DNA from: Ziziphus jujuba
Taxonomy: Eukaryota > Streptophyta > Magnoliopsida > Rosales > Rhamnaceae
Assembly: GCF_031755915.1 (NCBI RefSeq)
Contig: NC_083388.1
Coordinates: 19,866,001-19,930,000, forward strand
Direction of reading: 5' to 3'
Length of the DNA: 64,000 bases
Both the position numbers and the translations under genes were made by a program. Shown one piece after another: positions 35,801 to 47,570 of the stretch. Below the pieces are notes generated by a model. That model saw only the letters and a program-made list of their open reading frames with translations, was not told the origin of the DNA and ran no database searches. Every line of letters starts with the position of its first letter. Within the stretch, counting starts at the first letter, position 1.

Positions 35801-37346
35801 TGGATGGAGAAGACATGATGACATTAAAGTTGGATAGAAACAGTAAGGGTTAACAAATAAAGTATATGCTATAAAAGGGAGCAAAATCTTTCTGGAATCT
35901 AGAAAAGTTCAAAAATTATATGAAACAAGAAAAACTACTTGTTCTTATATAAGAATTAAGATGCTGCACTTGTGTATCCATAAATCTTTAGAGCATTGAG
36001 GCAGACAAGAGACAGTGCGGAAAAGGGGAAGAAATAACCTGTTCTCTAACATCATCACTACCAGAGCTAAGGAGTTGCACAAACATAGGGACAGCACCAT
36101 GATCAATCACCACACGTGTATGCTCCGATGTTCCAGATGCAACATTTGTCAAAGCCCATGCAGCCTCAAACTGCAATTACAACATCATTAGGCATTTACT
36201 ATCCCCCTTAATTACATTTGGACATTAACAAAAAAAAAAAAAAAAGAATAAAATAAAGCTACAAGCTAAATCCCTACTTGCAGTTGAGGCACATCATGCC
36301 TTCCAAGAAATTCAACAAACCGAGGGACTACACCTGCTTTGATAACCTCATCAATCGGAGGGCTGCGCTCTATGGAAAATGCATATGGAAGTCAACAAAC
36401 AATGATACTCTGCCAATGTTTTATGTATATAAGATATTACAAACTGCTTTCATACCAATTGATAAAAGCTTTCTAAACTGAGTCGTAGACTCCAATTGCA
36501 TAGCAGGATCATCAGACCATACTCCTTGTACCATCATGGGAATACCTTCCATCTGTTAAAACAACACTAACATCAAATAAACATAAAAATTCTAACTATC
36601 CAATTCAAAGAGCACAATTGAAAAAATATATAAAAACTCAACTTTCTCAAACGATCTCCAAAATGGATTTTTTTTCTTTTTTTCTTTTTTTTTTCTCTGT
36701 GGCATTCAGATTAAATATAAATCAAAAGTAACAATACATACCTAAAGCAACTTAAGAAACTATACCAGAAAGGCATAAATGTTACTTTTGAAGAAAGGAA
36801 CATGCTGTGCAACCTATTGAAGGGTGACTCAGACATTGGATGGATTATCATGGAAATGATTGCTACCATAAATTCAATGTATATTCTTCAACGTAAAAAT
36901 ACCCACATAAAATAATAATAATAATAATAATAATAATGACTACTGAAGTTGCTGCTTTATATATTCCAAATTAACATTTATTCTAATGGAATTATCAAAA
37001 AATTGGGAAAACATTATCAATAAATCTACTAAACGATTCCACAATCCAAATCAAGATCGCGTCAAATTGAGAGTAAAAGAATATAAAAAAAATGAAAAAA
37101 GAAAAAAAAAATACCCACCCTCTTCTCCAAAGCCGCAGCGGTCTGAGAAGCATCAAGCAATTGCTGCTGTTGCTGAGGTAGATTGAGAAACCCATCTCTC
37201 CTCTTCTTAAGCAAACTGTCCTCGCGCTTGTTCTTCCTGATCTCCACCATATTGTCCTCCCTCCGCCTCCTAGCCTCATCCGCATCGACCCCAGTCTTGT
37301 ACGACTTCTTGCGCGCCTCTGACCGAGTACCGGGTCGGAGAGACAT
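32812..37346 (-). CDS. IMPA4: Importin subunit alpha (IMPA-4 type), 10 exons
   Basis: Exons from the 5' end: 37346-37119, 36552-36456, 36369-36278, 36170-36039, 35666-35481, 35385-35222, 35013-34935, 34560-34432, 33768-33641, 33193-32812. The frame closes to 538 residues, the usual length. The N-terminal importin-beta-binding domain is basic ([35 protein letters not shown]). Armadillo repeats follow with the conserved W..N pairs that line the NLS groove ([58 protein letters not shown]); the fourth has Tyr for Asn ([11 protein letters not shown]), a substitution common in the family. The acidic and glycine-rich tail ends PPPGGFNFG. The protein carries NLS cargo to importin beta and through the nuclear pore. 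In Arabidopsis At1g09270 is also needed for Agrobacterium transformation. It precedes STR6 in the order seen in Arabidopsis. Confidence 0.95.
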
Positions 37347-37831
37347 TGTCGCTGGCCTTTTTTATTTTCCTTTTCTTGTTTGTCTCGTTACCTTGTTTTC
37401 TCTCTTCGCGAATGTCCTCCACCGAAAGTGTTCGACGAAATTACAGAGAGAGAGAAAGAGAGTGAAAATGAAAAAAATAAGGATTGCAGATACGAGGAAG
37501 AGATTGTAAAAGGCGGGTTGGGGTTTTTCTCAGGTGTTTACGTTATGCAATATGTAGGATGCGACACCCTTGGATTTGGAACCGTGGATTTTTGCCTTCC
37601 AATTAGGTGACACATGTCTTGTCCTCTAAGTTAATTAATTGACATGTCATTTTTTCTTTTATTATTTTATTTCCAAAATCATAATTTAGATCTTATTGTT
37701 TTCCTTCTTTTTTTTTTCTTTTTTTTTTGGGGGGGGTGGTGGATTTTGCTTGGATTTTGCTTATTTAAATCTAATAAAGGATTTGTTTGTTTGTTTAAGA
37801 TATGATAGTCCTAGATATAGTAATAAAACAA

Positions 37832-38600
37832 GTATAACAATAATCAATTAAAATTCTAACCAATGTTTATTTTATAAATAGGAAAATAGATAAGATAGTA
37901 TTCAACCAATTGGGATGCCATTCTATGTCAAAAACAAACTGTGTTTTCATTACAAGGTTTTATTCAATAATCCTAACAAGAATGTTTATATTTGATGTTT
38001 CATATTTTAGAAAGAAAAAGAAAAAAAAATTTTGATGTTTCATTGTTTCTAAACTTTTTATATGAGTAAGGCTTAATTTAATATTCTGTAATTTCTAAGA
38101 AAATTAATTTTATATGTGCGATAGAAAGAATCAATTGTAGAAGGAACTAAATAGTTGTTTGATATACTATTATTTCATAGTTACTGTAAGATGAGGAACA
38201 TGATATAAGATTAAAACATGTATAACAATAATCAATTAAAATTCTAACCAATGTTTATTATAGAAAAGAAAAATAGATAAGATTGTATTCAACCAATTAG
38301 GATGCCATTCTAAGTTAAAAAGAAATTGTGTTTTCATTACAATGTTTTATTCAAAATTATCGAGGTTCCTAATAAGACTGTTTATGTTTGACGTTTCATA
38401 TTGACAGAAAAAGTAAAAAAAAAAAAAAAAAAAAATGATGTTTTATTGTTCCAAAACCTTTTATACGATAAAGGCTTAGGTTAACTTTATTTGTGCTACA
38501 GAACGAATCGATTGTAAAAAATAAATAAATAAATAAACAAATAAATAAATAAGTGTTTGATGTACTATTATTGTATAATTACTATAAGATTCATAATTAA
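37832..38600. repeat. Diverged tandem direct repeat, period 388 bp
   Basis: GTATAACAATAATCAATTAA begins at 37832 and again at 38220. Similarity continues through TTCAACCAATT.GGATGCCATTC, GTGTTTTCATTACAA.GTTTTATTCA and the GTTTGAT.TACTATTAT end. Indels and an (AAAT)n expansion separate the units. No coding capacity. Confidence 0.8.
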
Positions 38601-39819
38601 TACTGAGTGTTTGGTAAATAGTAACTTTTAACCGATATTACCGTATATGATAACTAAAAACTAAAAAGTACATTGGTTTTTATCATCTCTTTATTTGTAG
38701 TTTTATTTTTATTTTTTATTATTAACATATAATATATATTACTAAATATTTAGCATAATTTTTCTGTTTTTCCAAAATTGTAATAAATGTTGATCTAAAA
38801 AAAAAATAGTAAATGTAATAAAAATAAATAAAAAATAAAAAAGTTGATCATGCATATTGTTTGTGATCTATCAATGGCCAACGAAAAATTAATAAATAGA
38901 ATATTATTTTTTAACATGAATCCTCAGTATCGGCAAATATACTAGAATAGATTTATAACTTTGTCCAATATGAAACTAATTAATCTAGGATAAAAATGAT
39001 ACTAATGTTTTAATAAGTGTTAAAGTTGATATGTTAATTATATCGGACAAACTAAAATCAGAATATCAAAAGTTAATCTTTTGTTGCTTTTCAAAAACAG
39101 CTGTAAGAGAATATAAATTCTTATACAATCATCATTTTTAAATTTTATGAAATATTTAAAGTAGTTTTAGATTATTTAATAATCAATTTTAGAGCTTCAA
39201 AATCAATTGCAAACGGAGCCTAAGCATAAATATTTTATTTATTTATTTATTTTTTTAAAAAAATATATATATATATATATATTTATTTACATAACATCAT
39301 ATTAACCATTGTCATTATACATATAACAATGTAATGGGTAAGATATGTCAATTAAATTTGAAAAAAATATATATATATATATATATTTTTTGCTTTGTGA
39401 AAAAAAATATGTTATTTGTTACGTGCAATGATTATTATTATTAGGATCGGAACTACATGGCAATTTAAGATTTTTTCGTCTAAAATTAGAAAAATAAAAC
39501 AATAACTTTTTTACGATAAACAAAAAGGCATTTTTCTTTTCTTTTTTTTTTTTTTGGCATAAAATGCAATAACTTAATTTGTGATTTATCCCTGTCATAA
39601 AGGAGCAAAAGTTAGTAGAGCAATGGCGAGGTGATCTATAAACTGGTTAGAAAAATTAGATGCGGATGCTGTAAGTGTTATTTATATTGTGCAATTTTTA
39701 TCCAAAAACATATAAAATATTTATTATTTTAAAAATTTGGTGAATGATTCAAATTTTGAATTATTATTTGAAAAAACAATTGTTTTAGCACTTGATACGC
39801 AAAAATAACAAATAGTTAG

Positions 39820-39873
39820 TAACATTAATTTTGCTTTTTTTTTTTTCTTGGAAATAACATTATTTTTGCTTTT
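39820..39873. repeat. Poly(T) micro-insertion with 19-bp direct repeats
   Basis: TAACATTAATTTTGCTTTT (39820-39838) recurs as TAACATTATTTTTGCTTTT (39855-39873), 18 of 19 identical. The insert between them is only 16 bp, T8 CTTGGAAA, which on the minus strand reads TTTCCAAG followed by A8. Confidence 0.7.
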
Positions 39874-40073
39874 AAACCATAAAAATGACCAATAATAGGT
39901 AAATTGGTTACATACCCATCAATTTCATGTTTGTATTTAATTCGTCGTTAGTAATAAAAATGGGTAAATATTCTTTAATAAAAATGAAATTCAGTGAACA
40001 AAGTGACTATAATTAGTTATATATTCTTTAAGGATTTTTCATAAATATTTCTCATTTGAATAATACCACGTGA

Positions 40074-40136
40074 ATGTAAATTATCTTATCTTCCTATTTT
40101 ATTTTTATTTTTTATTTATGTAAATCATCTTATCTT
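40074..40136. repeat. T-rich micro-insertion with 19-bp direct repeats
   Basis: ATGTAAATTATCTTATCTT (40074-40092) recurs with one change at 40118-40136. The insert is 25 bp of T-rich sequence starting CCTATTTT. Confidence 0.65.
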
Positions 40137-41599
40137 AGATGCAGCTACAAGGTTAAACTATTTCTCTGCAAATAATATTTATTCAAAAATTAAATGTTAC
40201 CAGCAATGAAATGAAAAGGCAAAATTGTGTCACCATGCATTGTCATCAGTGAAAATAATGATGTAGCCCTCTTAATAACATTTTAGTAACAAACAATTTA
40301 AAAAATTCAATTCTATCTGTGCACATATCAATATTAAAAAAATTATACATAAATTAAAATAGAATTTTATATTTTTTCAAATCATGAAACTCATGTCTAA
40401 TTGAATCAATACTAAATATTTTCGTAATTTCCTTTTCAATATACAAAATTAATAAGAAATAAAAAAAAAATTGACATCTTCTATCAATATCAATTTCATA
40501 TGCTAATTAGATAGTCAGAGAAGGAAACAGAAAAGAAAAGAAAAAACTTTGTATACATACACATATAAAACATATGATTAGATTTATGAATTATTAATTA
40601 ATAAAAAACAAAAAACTTACCTAATCTTCTCGAGAATCAATTCCTATATGTTTTCTGATTTCTTATTGCATCCTATAGATTAATATTGTATATTTTTGTG
40701 TTAGGATGGAAGGAAAAAGTTTAGTTTTTTGTTTTGCAGATAAATATAGATTGATTATGGTTTCGTTAAATGGACAACATATGGTATTTATGAATTTATA
40801 AACTAATAAGATAAATTTTGAAATTGATATATATAATTAGTATTGAATAGATATATTAAAAATAAATTGCAAATTTCATTTTTTTTGGGGAGTCATGATT
40901 GAATTTTTATTCAATTTTATATTTATATAAATATATTTTATTGAAAAAAATCAAAATTTTTTTTTTTGGGGGGGGGGTGGGTGTATGGATCTCTTAAGCA
41001 CACGAGTTGTTTCATACTTATCAATTGTTTATTAAATAATGTGACAAATGATGTGTTAATGTTTAAGTAATTTAATTGTTTTATTCTCTTATCAATTTAA
41101 AAATTTATTTATCCATATTTTGTTTTTATGGATATATCAACTAATAATATATTGATACATTATTAGATCATATTATTTGAAAAACAATTTGATATCTGTA
41201 ACACCATTTTAATTAATTAATGTATGAATTATATATTTTGCACTTCAAAAGTTATCTTCTGTTTTTAATTTTTCTCCCCAATTTTTTAAAACTTTGATTT
41301 TTTTGTAAAACAATAGTACTACAACAGTCAAATTATTTCATCAAATTTTTTTTTTATATAAAATATGAAAAGAAATTAGTAGTTGACATAAAACTAAAAC
41401 CTACATTTGTGAAAAATAAACCTGATAATATTTTGACATATAAATTGATAAACAACATTTGAGAAGCCTAGTATTTTTGTAAGTAATAAGGGTGAGAGCC
41501 ACCAAATTTGTTTGTAATAAAAATTTTAAATTTTGACCAGCCAATGATATATATAAAGAGGGAAATTTTTTTTCAAATTTCAAGATGGTGAAGGGTTAG

Positions 41600-41650
41600 A
41601 ATATTAATATAATTTTTTTTTTTTTTGGGAAACATACAATATTAATATAA
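41600..41650. repeat. Poly(T) micro-insertion with 13-bp direct repeats
   Basis: AATATTAATATAA at 41600-41612 and 41638-41650, identical, flank a 25-bp insert T14 GGGAAACATAC. On the minus strand it reads GTATGTTTCCC then A14. The repeat is itself AT-rich, so chance is somewhat less unlikely here. Confidence 0.6.
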
Positions 41651-42520
41651 CTTAGAAGTCTATTTCTGGATAGGAATATTACCCAAAAAGCCAATATATA
41701 GAATTTCAAATTCACCTAAATAATATATTCCTAAAAAAAATATAAACATATAAATACGAGCAGGAAAAGGCCACCGCACGTTATTACAAATATCCTCGTT
41801 ACAGTTCAAAATGAAACATGTATAACATTTGTACCTTCTAATTTATGTATTTAATAATTTAATTTACTACTTCCTTAAAAAAAATAACGAGACACAGAAT
41901 TAGCAAATTATTTTTTTTGGTTTTTATATTGATAATGTTTTATTTAACGCCTAAAGGGAAAACAGATTTGAAAGTTGACTTTTGGGGACACTTTTGCTAT
42001 TTATTTTGCCAAAACATATATTTACTGATCAATAAAAAGAAAAAGTAGTTTGAGCAAGCAAAAAAAAAAAAAAAGAGAAAAGAAAAGTAGATAATAAAGT
42101 TACTACATTATTTTAAGGATAATATTATAAAATAATAGTCTGTAATTGTAATTTCACTTGAGTACTTAACAAATTAAATAATTAATAAAAGTTGAAAGAT
42201 GCAACTCAATTTAATTTTTTATTTTTATAAGGAAACCGAATTATTATAATTTTTTTTGAATTCCCTCCAAATTACAAATTTCAAACAATTTGTCTTATTT
42301 GCAAGGAAAAAGATCGTACTAAAAATTTAGGCGCATCAAAAATCTTCAATTCCCAATTCCAAACCCAATAAAATGATCACCAGCTGTCAATAAATTACTG
42401 GCAAGATGGTCAGTTGTGGACCCCACTGAGCCAACGTACCAGATCATTCGGTAGTGGACCCTACTTGGCACAAGGAGCACCGTCCTATATTACGTTCTGC
42501 GAGTACCTTCTCCATTGCTG

Positions 42521-42527
42521 TATATAA
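42521..42527 (+). promoter_or_regulatory. TATA box of the small gene at 42627
   Basis: TATATAA at 42521-42527 lies about 106 bp before the chosen ATG, followed by a pyrimidine-rich stretch (CCCCCTCTTTAGCCC) where transcription could start. The spacing fits a plant core promoter. Confidence 0.6.
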
Positions 42528-42626
42528 ACCCCCTCTTTAGCCCTTATCTTCCCACAAGCTGCTAGAACACTGAAACGGCTCAGTCACTGTGAAATTCTAG
42601 AGAGAAAAAGAGTGATTAGAGAGAGA

Positions 42627-42872
42627 ATGTCTTGGTGGTGGTCCATGTCAGAATTCCGGTGGCCGGGATTTGTAGCCTCGTACTTCTCGCCGAGGTGGGA
42701 CCCACGCGGAGGGATCTCGAGCTGGGGCAGGCTGCTCCGGTGGAGGCCGGCACTAAGCCTGAGCCTGACGATCGTCGACGACGTCGTTTGGTCGCTTATC
42801 ACGGCGTTCGAGTCCGTGGCCTTGGTTTCCATGCTCTGCTTCTTCTTCCTCTTCTGTGGCTGCACTATCTGA
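42627..42872 (+). CDS. Small protein of unknown function with a hydrophobic C-terminus
   Basis: An 81-codon frame starting MSWWWSMSEFRWPGF; an in-frame ATG at 42612 would add MIRER. The window around it is GC-rich, in sharp contrast to the surrounding AT-rich DNA, and a TATA box and leader-like sequence precede it. The N-terminus is tryptophan-rich, the middle basic (SWGRLLRWRP), and the last ~25 residues are hydrophobic (VALVSMLCFFFLFCGC), as in a tail-anchored membrane segment ending in two cysteines. I do not recognise the family. A second open frame at 42632-42931 overlaps it and is less plausible because it lacks a comparable context. Confidence 0.55.
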   Translation: MSWWWSMSEFRWPGFVASYFSPRWDPRGGISSWGRLLRWRPALSLSLTIVDDVVWSLITAFESVALVSMLCFFFLFCGCTI

Positions 42873-44157
42873 TGCCGAACGCCTCCTTACAGATGTTGCC
42901 GCCGGTGGAATTGGACTTCGCTCGGCGGTGATTCCGAGCTTGTCGCCGGCGAAGTCAAGTTGGAGAAGGAGTTCATCACTTGACGGAAGCACGTGAATTT
43001 TGCTTTTCTTAATTTCATTTTACCATATATATATATATATATGTAAATTAGTTTTTTAGACGTGTGTTTTTGTTAGGTAAATCACTAAATTGAGAATCTG
43101 TGGTTAATTAACCTTCGAGAAAGTAGTTTGTTTACTATAAGCATTTCTCTATTATAATTTTTCATATGTCGTAAATTAATTTTAATTTTGGATTTGGGAT
43201 ATTTTCAATTTTTTTCCTTTTATTTATAAATATCATTGTGCCGTCCAAAGGAGTTGTGTTTGGATATATATAGATATATAGTAAAATTTAGTCCTGGCAA
43301 GACAATAAGAATTGGGCAAACATGATGATGAGAGAATGGAATTGGATTCTCTGAATTGTGTAAAATTCTCTTTTAAATTTAATGGTATAAATTAAATTAA
43401 AATGGTATAAAAATGAAGAAAAAAGGAATATAAAAACAATTTAAAATAGTGAAAGGATTGGGGTTAGGTTTGAGATTGAGAATGAGGTGGAAGCTTGTAA
43501 TGCATTGCAGACAGTACACAGGGGTTGTTCCACGACTGTGGGTGTGGTGGGGGCACGTCACCATTTTCCTTCAACTCTGTGTTTGGTGTTCAAGTAATAC
43601 TACCCACTTTTTTTTTTGTTTTTTTGATCGACCAAAGTGAAGAAAATAAATAAAGGAGTGAATATGATTTTTAGCCTGTGGTCTCTCCATATAAAACATC
43701 AATGTTTGTAACATGTACATCCAAAAATATGTATACATATACATATAAATTATAATCATCTTGTTCTGATGGACAAGTTAAGCAAATGTCCAATTTTATA
43801 TAATTCATATATCATGATACTATCAAAATCACAAGCAATTCTTGATTAAAAAAGATTATACATAAATTGGTGGGTGCTTACTTTACATATAAGATAAATG
43901 ATGCTTGCCTTAATACCAAATTTATACATGTATTTAGAAAAACAAATTTGTGTACAGTGATTGTGGGTGTAAAAAAGAGTTGTCTACCATGAATTTGAGT
44001 GTAAAGTTGGAGGGAAAAGTGAGACTCAAAAGTTGAGCTTAAAATTGGCTGTTAATCTACCTTCAAAAGTGAGGGATGTCCACTTATTAATTTAGAAAGT
44101 AACTAGCCATTTACTACTATACTTTACCCATCAATTATCAAAGCACATACAGCTGTT

Positions 44158-44214
44158 AACAATTATGGCCGCTAATTTACCCAAAAAAAAAAAAAAAACA
44201 ATTATGGCCGCTAA
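44158..44214. repeat. Poly(A) micro-insertion with perfect 18-bp direct repeats
   Basis: AACAATTATGGCCGCTAA at 44158-44175 and 44197-44214 is identical over 18 bp and not low-complexity. The insert is 21 bp: TTTACCC followed by A14. This is the clearest member of the set on the plus strand. Confidence 0.85.
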
Positions 44215-44296
44215 CTGTCTCACAAATTGACAAATCTAAGGGGGATATTTGTGACAAATAACATGAATATTTAAAAAAAAAATTTAGTTCTCTTTT

Positions 44297-44306
<10 letters not shown>

Positions 44307-44327
<21 letters not shown>

Positions 44328-44328
44328 G
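44307..44328. repeat. G22 homopolymer after a T-run
   Basis: A run of T's is followed by 22 consecutive G's and CGGGG. Such a tract could form quadruplexes; its length is also a frequent site of sequencing error. Confidence 0.85.
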
Positions 44329-44774
44329 CGGGGATGATTTTGATAAATCTATGAAGTTTTAAACTGAATTTAATTTGAAATATATAAAAGTATATATGAT
44401 GAGGAAATTTTTTTTTTTTTAAAATAAATTGGGAGGAATGGTTTAAGGGGTGGTAGATGAAACCCAAATCCTAACAATTTATTTTTGAAGAGTTAGAACT
44501 TAAAAGGTATATCAAATCTATTATCGTGTATATGTTTATAAAACAAGAATTTTTTTTTTTTTTTTTTCATTTAGTCCAAATAATAAATGCTTAAAAAACC
44601 ATGCTGGACAATGTCATGCTCATGAATCAATGAACTATCACTTTGATAGTATGAGACCTTAAAATTCTTTCGTGCAACAATGCATAAACATTTATCGCAA
44701 TATTTTTATCAAAAATATTATACAATCATAAATTCTCCACCCCAAAATCTAAAAGCAAAAAATTAAAGAAAAAA

Positions 44775-44840
44775 TACAAGTAGTACTTGCTTTTTTTTTT
44801 TTTTTTTTTTTTTTGGGTGAATTACAAGTAGTACTTGCTT
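44775..44840. repeat. Poly(T) micro-insertion with perfect 18-bp direct repeats
   Basis: TACAAGTAGTACTTGCTT at 44775-44792 and 44823-44840 is identical. Between them are T22 and GGGTGAAT (30 bp). On the minus strand the insert reads ATTCACCC followed by the A-run. Confidence 0.85.
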
Positions 44841-45013
44841 AAGGTTAGGTTAGTCATTAATATCAAATATCTTTCATTGGACAAATGTCTAAGATGTCTA
44901 GTTCTAATCGGGATCATTTATTTATGCTGGATTGACTATTTTTTTTCTTCTTAATAATAACAAATTTATAAAATTTTCTAAAAGTCTTTTTCTTATGAAT
45001 TAAAAATATTCTA

Positions 45014-45052
<39 letters not shown>

Positions 45053-46291
45053 TTTAGCAACATGGAACACAATATTTAATTTTTAGGTGGATATATTGTT
45101 ACTATCTCAAAAATTAAAATGCAACTCTAATGTGTAATTTATAGATGGTAGGAAAAGAAGAAGGAAAAACCAAAAAAGGTAAATAATTATAATAAAATGA
45201 CTTTGGGCATTGACTTGCCCAGCCTAGAAGGTAAAAGCATCAGTCTATTGTGCTGCTTTTTTAATTGATTTTTTGGTAAATGTTGGATCAATATACTTGT
45301 AGATACAAATCATATAAACCTGACAGTGCGGGTGACCAAGTCAAACTTCAATGTTCAAACTTTTATTTTTATAGGATCATAATTTTGTTGCCCCTTTTCG
45401 GTGTCTCTGATTGATCCTGTCTCACCGATTACTTTTCAATTCTTTTTTTTTTTTCATTCTTTTTTTTTTTATTTTAAATGAAGATTTACTTTATAGTTAA
45501 TGAGGCATTTTTCACTTGTCTTTATAGACTGAAAGTTAATACTAACGAAAAACCATATTATAAACAAATAGGAAAAGCAGTTATTCGAAACTCTTCCAAT
45601 AATCTCTTTTAGGATAATGATTAATTTATTTATTCTGAATTTAAATCCTTCATCCTCGCTGTTATTAAAATAGCTTCCCACTAATTAGCACAAGAATTTA
45701 TATTAATTAATTTATTTTTAATTAACTATCATGTATATGTTGATTGTCACATGAGAGAGCTACAAAGAAGTCTTTGTACATAACAAATGCAAGTTTCAAA
45801 GACGAGAAGAGAGTAAGTCAAAAACCAAATTGTGCGTGGTAGCTACAAGATTGTCGTACTTTTTGAGCAATTCAATTCTGTTTACAATGACATTACTTCA
45901 ATTTAACTATTATTTCTGAAATATTATAAAAACTCAAAAATTGATCAGTACATGATGGCCTGGTCGCAGTACTTGTAACATTTTCATTGAAAAAAAAAAA
46001 AAAAAAAAAAACTGGAACAAGTAGCAGGAAGTTGTTATCAAAATGTTTTTTTTTTTCCTCTGGACCCTTTCATTGGTGATGTATCATGGAGATTCCATGC
46101 TTTTGCTTCATCAAACATTTGGTGCTAATGAGGCAATGGAAATATAATGAATAATATAGAAGTATGAATTATAATGATCAATTAATTCAAGTCTTTTAGC
46201 ATTCAGGGAACTAAACAACAGATGGGAAGTGGTTGATTAATAACTACATTTTATATATTAATTAATTTCTTATCCTGGTCATAGAGTCTGC

Positions 46292-46297
46292 CACGTG
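46292..46297. promoter_or_regulatory. G-box (CACGTG) in the pseudogene promoter
   Basis: TCTGCCACGTGGAAAT surrounds the palindrome, 112 bp before the pseudogene ATG. The same context is kept in the intact copy at 48153. Confidence 0.5.
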
Positions 46298-46403
46298 GAA
46301 ATATTTTTCTTCATTTTTATATTATCCCTTAATTAATCCTCTGTTTCATCATGTATGTAAAAATCACAAACATCGTTGCCAAAACCAAACCAACAAACAG
46401 AAA

Positions 46404-46520
46404 ATGGCTCCAAAACATTATGGATTGGAAGCTTTCTTCTTCATGACCAAAACCTTTCCTAGTCTGCAAAAGAAGGTTGCCAAATCCCAAGCAATCCGCA
46501 AATCAAGTCATACACACTAA
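46404..46520 (+). pseudogene. Truncated GPAT pseudogene
   Basis: The frame starts MAPKHYGLEAFFFMTKTFPS, against MAPKYYGLEALFFMAKTLFP in the gene at 48317. A short in-frame deletion removes the PKRANQF part, SLQKKV is kept, and then the sequence departs from the gene and stops at TAA 46518-46520 after 38 codons. Neither the rest of exon 1 nor the acyltransferase exon is present downstream. It is the remnant of a tandem duplicate that kept its promoter. Confidence 0.85.
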
Positions 46521-47404
46521 TTCCCCTTGGTATAATTGTTGTGTTGCATTGTGCTCTATGATGGATTAGACACTTTACTTGATTTATGCTTAAAAGCATT
46601 TGGATCCTTGTACTTACCTCACCTATTGTTGACCCGTTAAGCAATTTATAATAAAGGTTTTATTTGATATAAACCCATTATGTTTTGCTAACTCTATGTT
46701 TTAAGAAAACATGACATATTGAGTGCACCTCGTTTACAAAAATACAGCATAAATTGTGCTCCTTCAATTGCCAAATAAAGAGCCAGGTCACGGAATGTGT
46801 GGCACAATGCACCTTATTTTCGCTTTAAACATGAGTTTGCATAAATTTTGTGGTGTGCAACTTCTAATGCACCTTGCCAAACGCACCATAAGAGGTTTTC
46901 CACTGTTGAAAAGCTTCAAGAAAATTTTTGTCCAGTACCATCTTACACAATCATCCATTCTAAAAATACAAATAAACTACATCACAATAATTCTGAAAAA
47001 CCATGACCCTTTTCTACTCGTCTTTCATTATTGCTACAAACTTTAATAGGTGTTTTTGTTGCCGGTAATTTTTTTTCTTCATAACTAAAAGATGGATGCA
47101 AAAATCATTGTGCTTGAGCTGACCTGAAACCATAATTTAATCTTATAAGATTGAAAGAGATACAGATGATAAACCTCTAGAATAGTCCCCTTGGATAGAG
47201 TTCAGGGTGTCCATTAGGTTGTTTCAAAAGAGATTATTTTTTAAAATTTTTTTAATCATTACAACAATTTCTAATCTAAAAAGGAGGATGAGACGTATCT
47301 TAAACTTACAATCTTATTAGATTGGATATATAAAGTACACTAATTAAGTTAGCATTACTTAATAATTTTCTAAACCAATTAAGAGAATAAATAATTTTAG
47401 AGTT
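46521..47404. other. Unrelated sequence between the GPAT duplicates
   Basis: About 0.9 kb that matches neither GPAT nor the duplicated promoter. A 96-codon plus frame at 46756-47046 has no recognisable domain. Its origin (insertion or filler at the break) is not clear. Confidence 0.35.
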
Positions 47405-47525
47405 TCTAATAATTTCTATCTGGATAATCATTATTGATTCTAAATTTGAATATTTCATTTTTATTACTCTTATGACTGATAAAACATCTTCCTACTAATT
47501 AGTATTAGAATTTATATTAATTAAC

Positions 47526-47570
<45 letters not shown>
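47526..47570. repeat. Compound (TA)n(TG)n microsatellite
   Basis: About nine TA units pass directly into about thirteen TG units. It sits at the equivalent of the 45730 region of the upstream duplicate, which lacks it, so it expanded after the duplication or was lost there. Confidence 0.9.

Larger units (their letters stand above)
37347..42520. other. Gene-poor AT-rich region
   Basis: 5.2 kb without a supported gene. The first ~250 bp, less AT-rich and with a GAGAGAGAAAGAGAG leader-like tract near 37445, is the likely importin promoter. The rest is AT-rich DNA with simple repeats: poly(T)-poly(G) at 37709-37740 and 40954-40979, (AAAT)n at 38518-38552, (TA)n near 39265 and 39366. It contains a diverged tandem duplication (37832-38600) and three micro-insertions (39820, 40074, 41600). 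Confidence 0.45.
42873..45594. other. AT-rich intergenic region with simple repeats
   Basis: 2.7 kb without a supported gene beyond the likely 3'UTR of the small gene. (TA)n near 43026-43041, a T-run plus G22 tract at about 44293-44328, T-runs at 44550 and 44791, (TA)n near 45020, and two unusually clean micro-insertions at 44158 and 44775. Confidence 0.45.
45595..46520 (+). repeat. Upstream duplicate of the GPAT promoter and first codons
   Basis: This ~0.9-kb block matches 47405-48450 with indels; an anchor GAGCAATTCAATTCTGTTTA lies at 45865 and 47701, 1836 bp apart. The match covers CAAAATGTT, ATTCCAT.CTTTT.CTTCATC, the CACGTG element, CCAAAACCAAACCAACAAA and the GPAT start codon. Confidence 0.85.

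Noticed and set aside
39530..39580. Possible micro-insertion with GGCAT repeats
   Set aside because: Only five bases repeat, too short in AT-rich DNA to separate from chance.
42632..42931. 99-codon frame overlapping the small gene
   Set aside because: It is a shifted reading of the same GC-rich DNA; the -1 frame starting MSWWW fits the leader and has a cleaner domain layout. Not fully excluded.
46756..47046. 96-codon frame between the GPAT duplicates
   Set aside because: No domain, no leader, and codon use like random AT-rich sequence.
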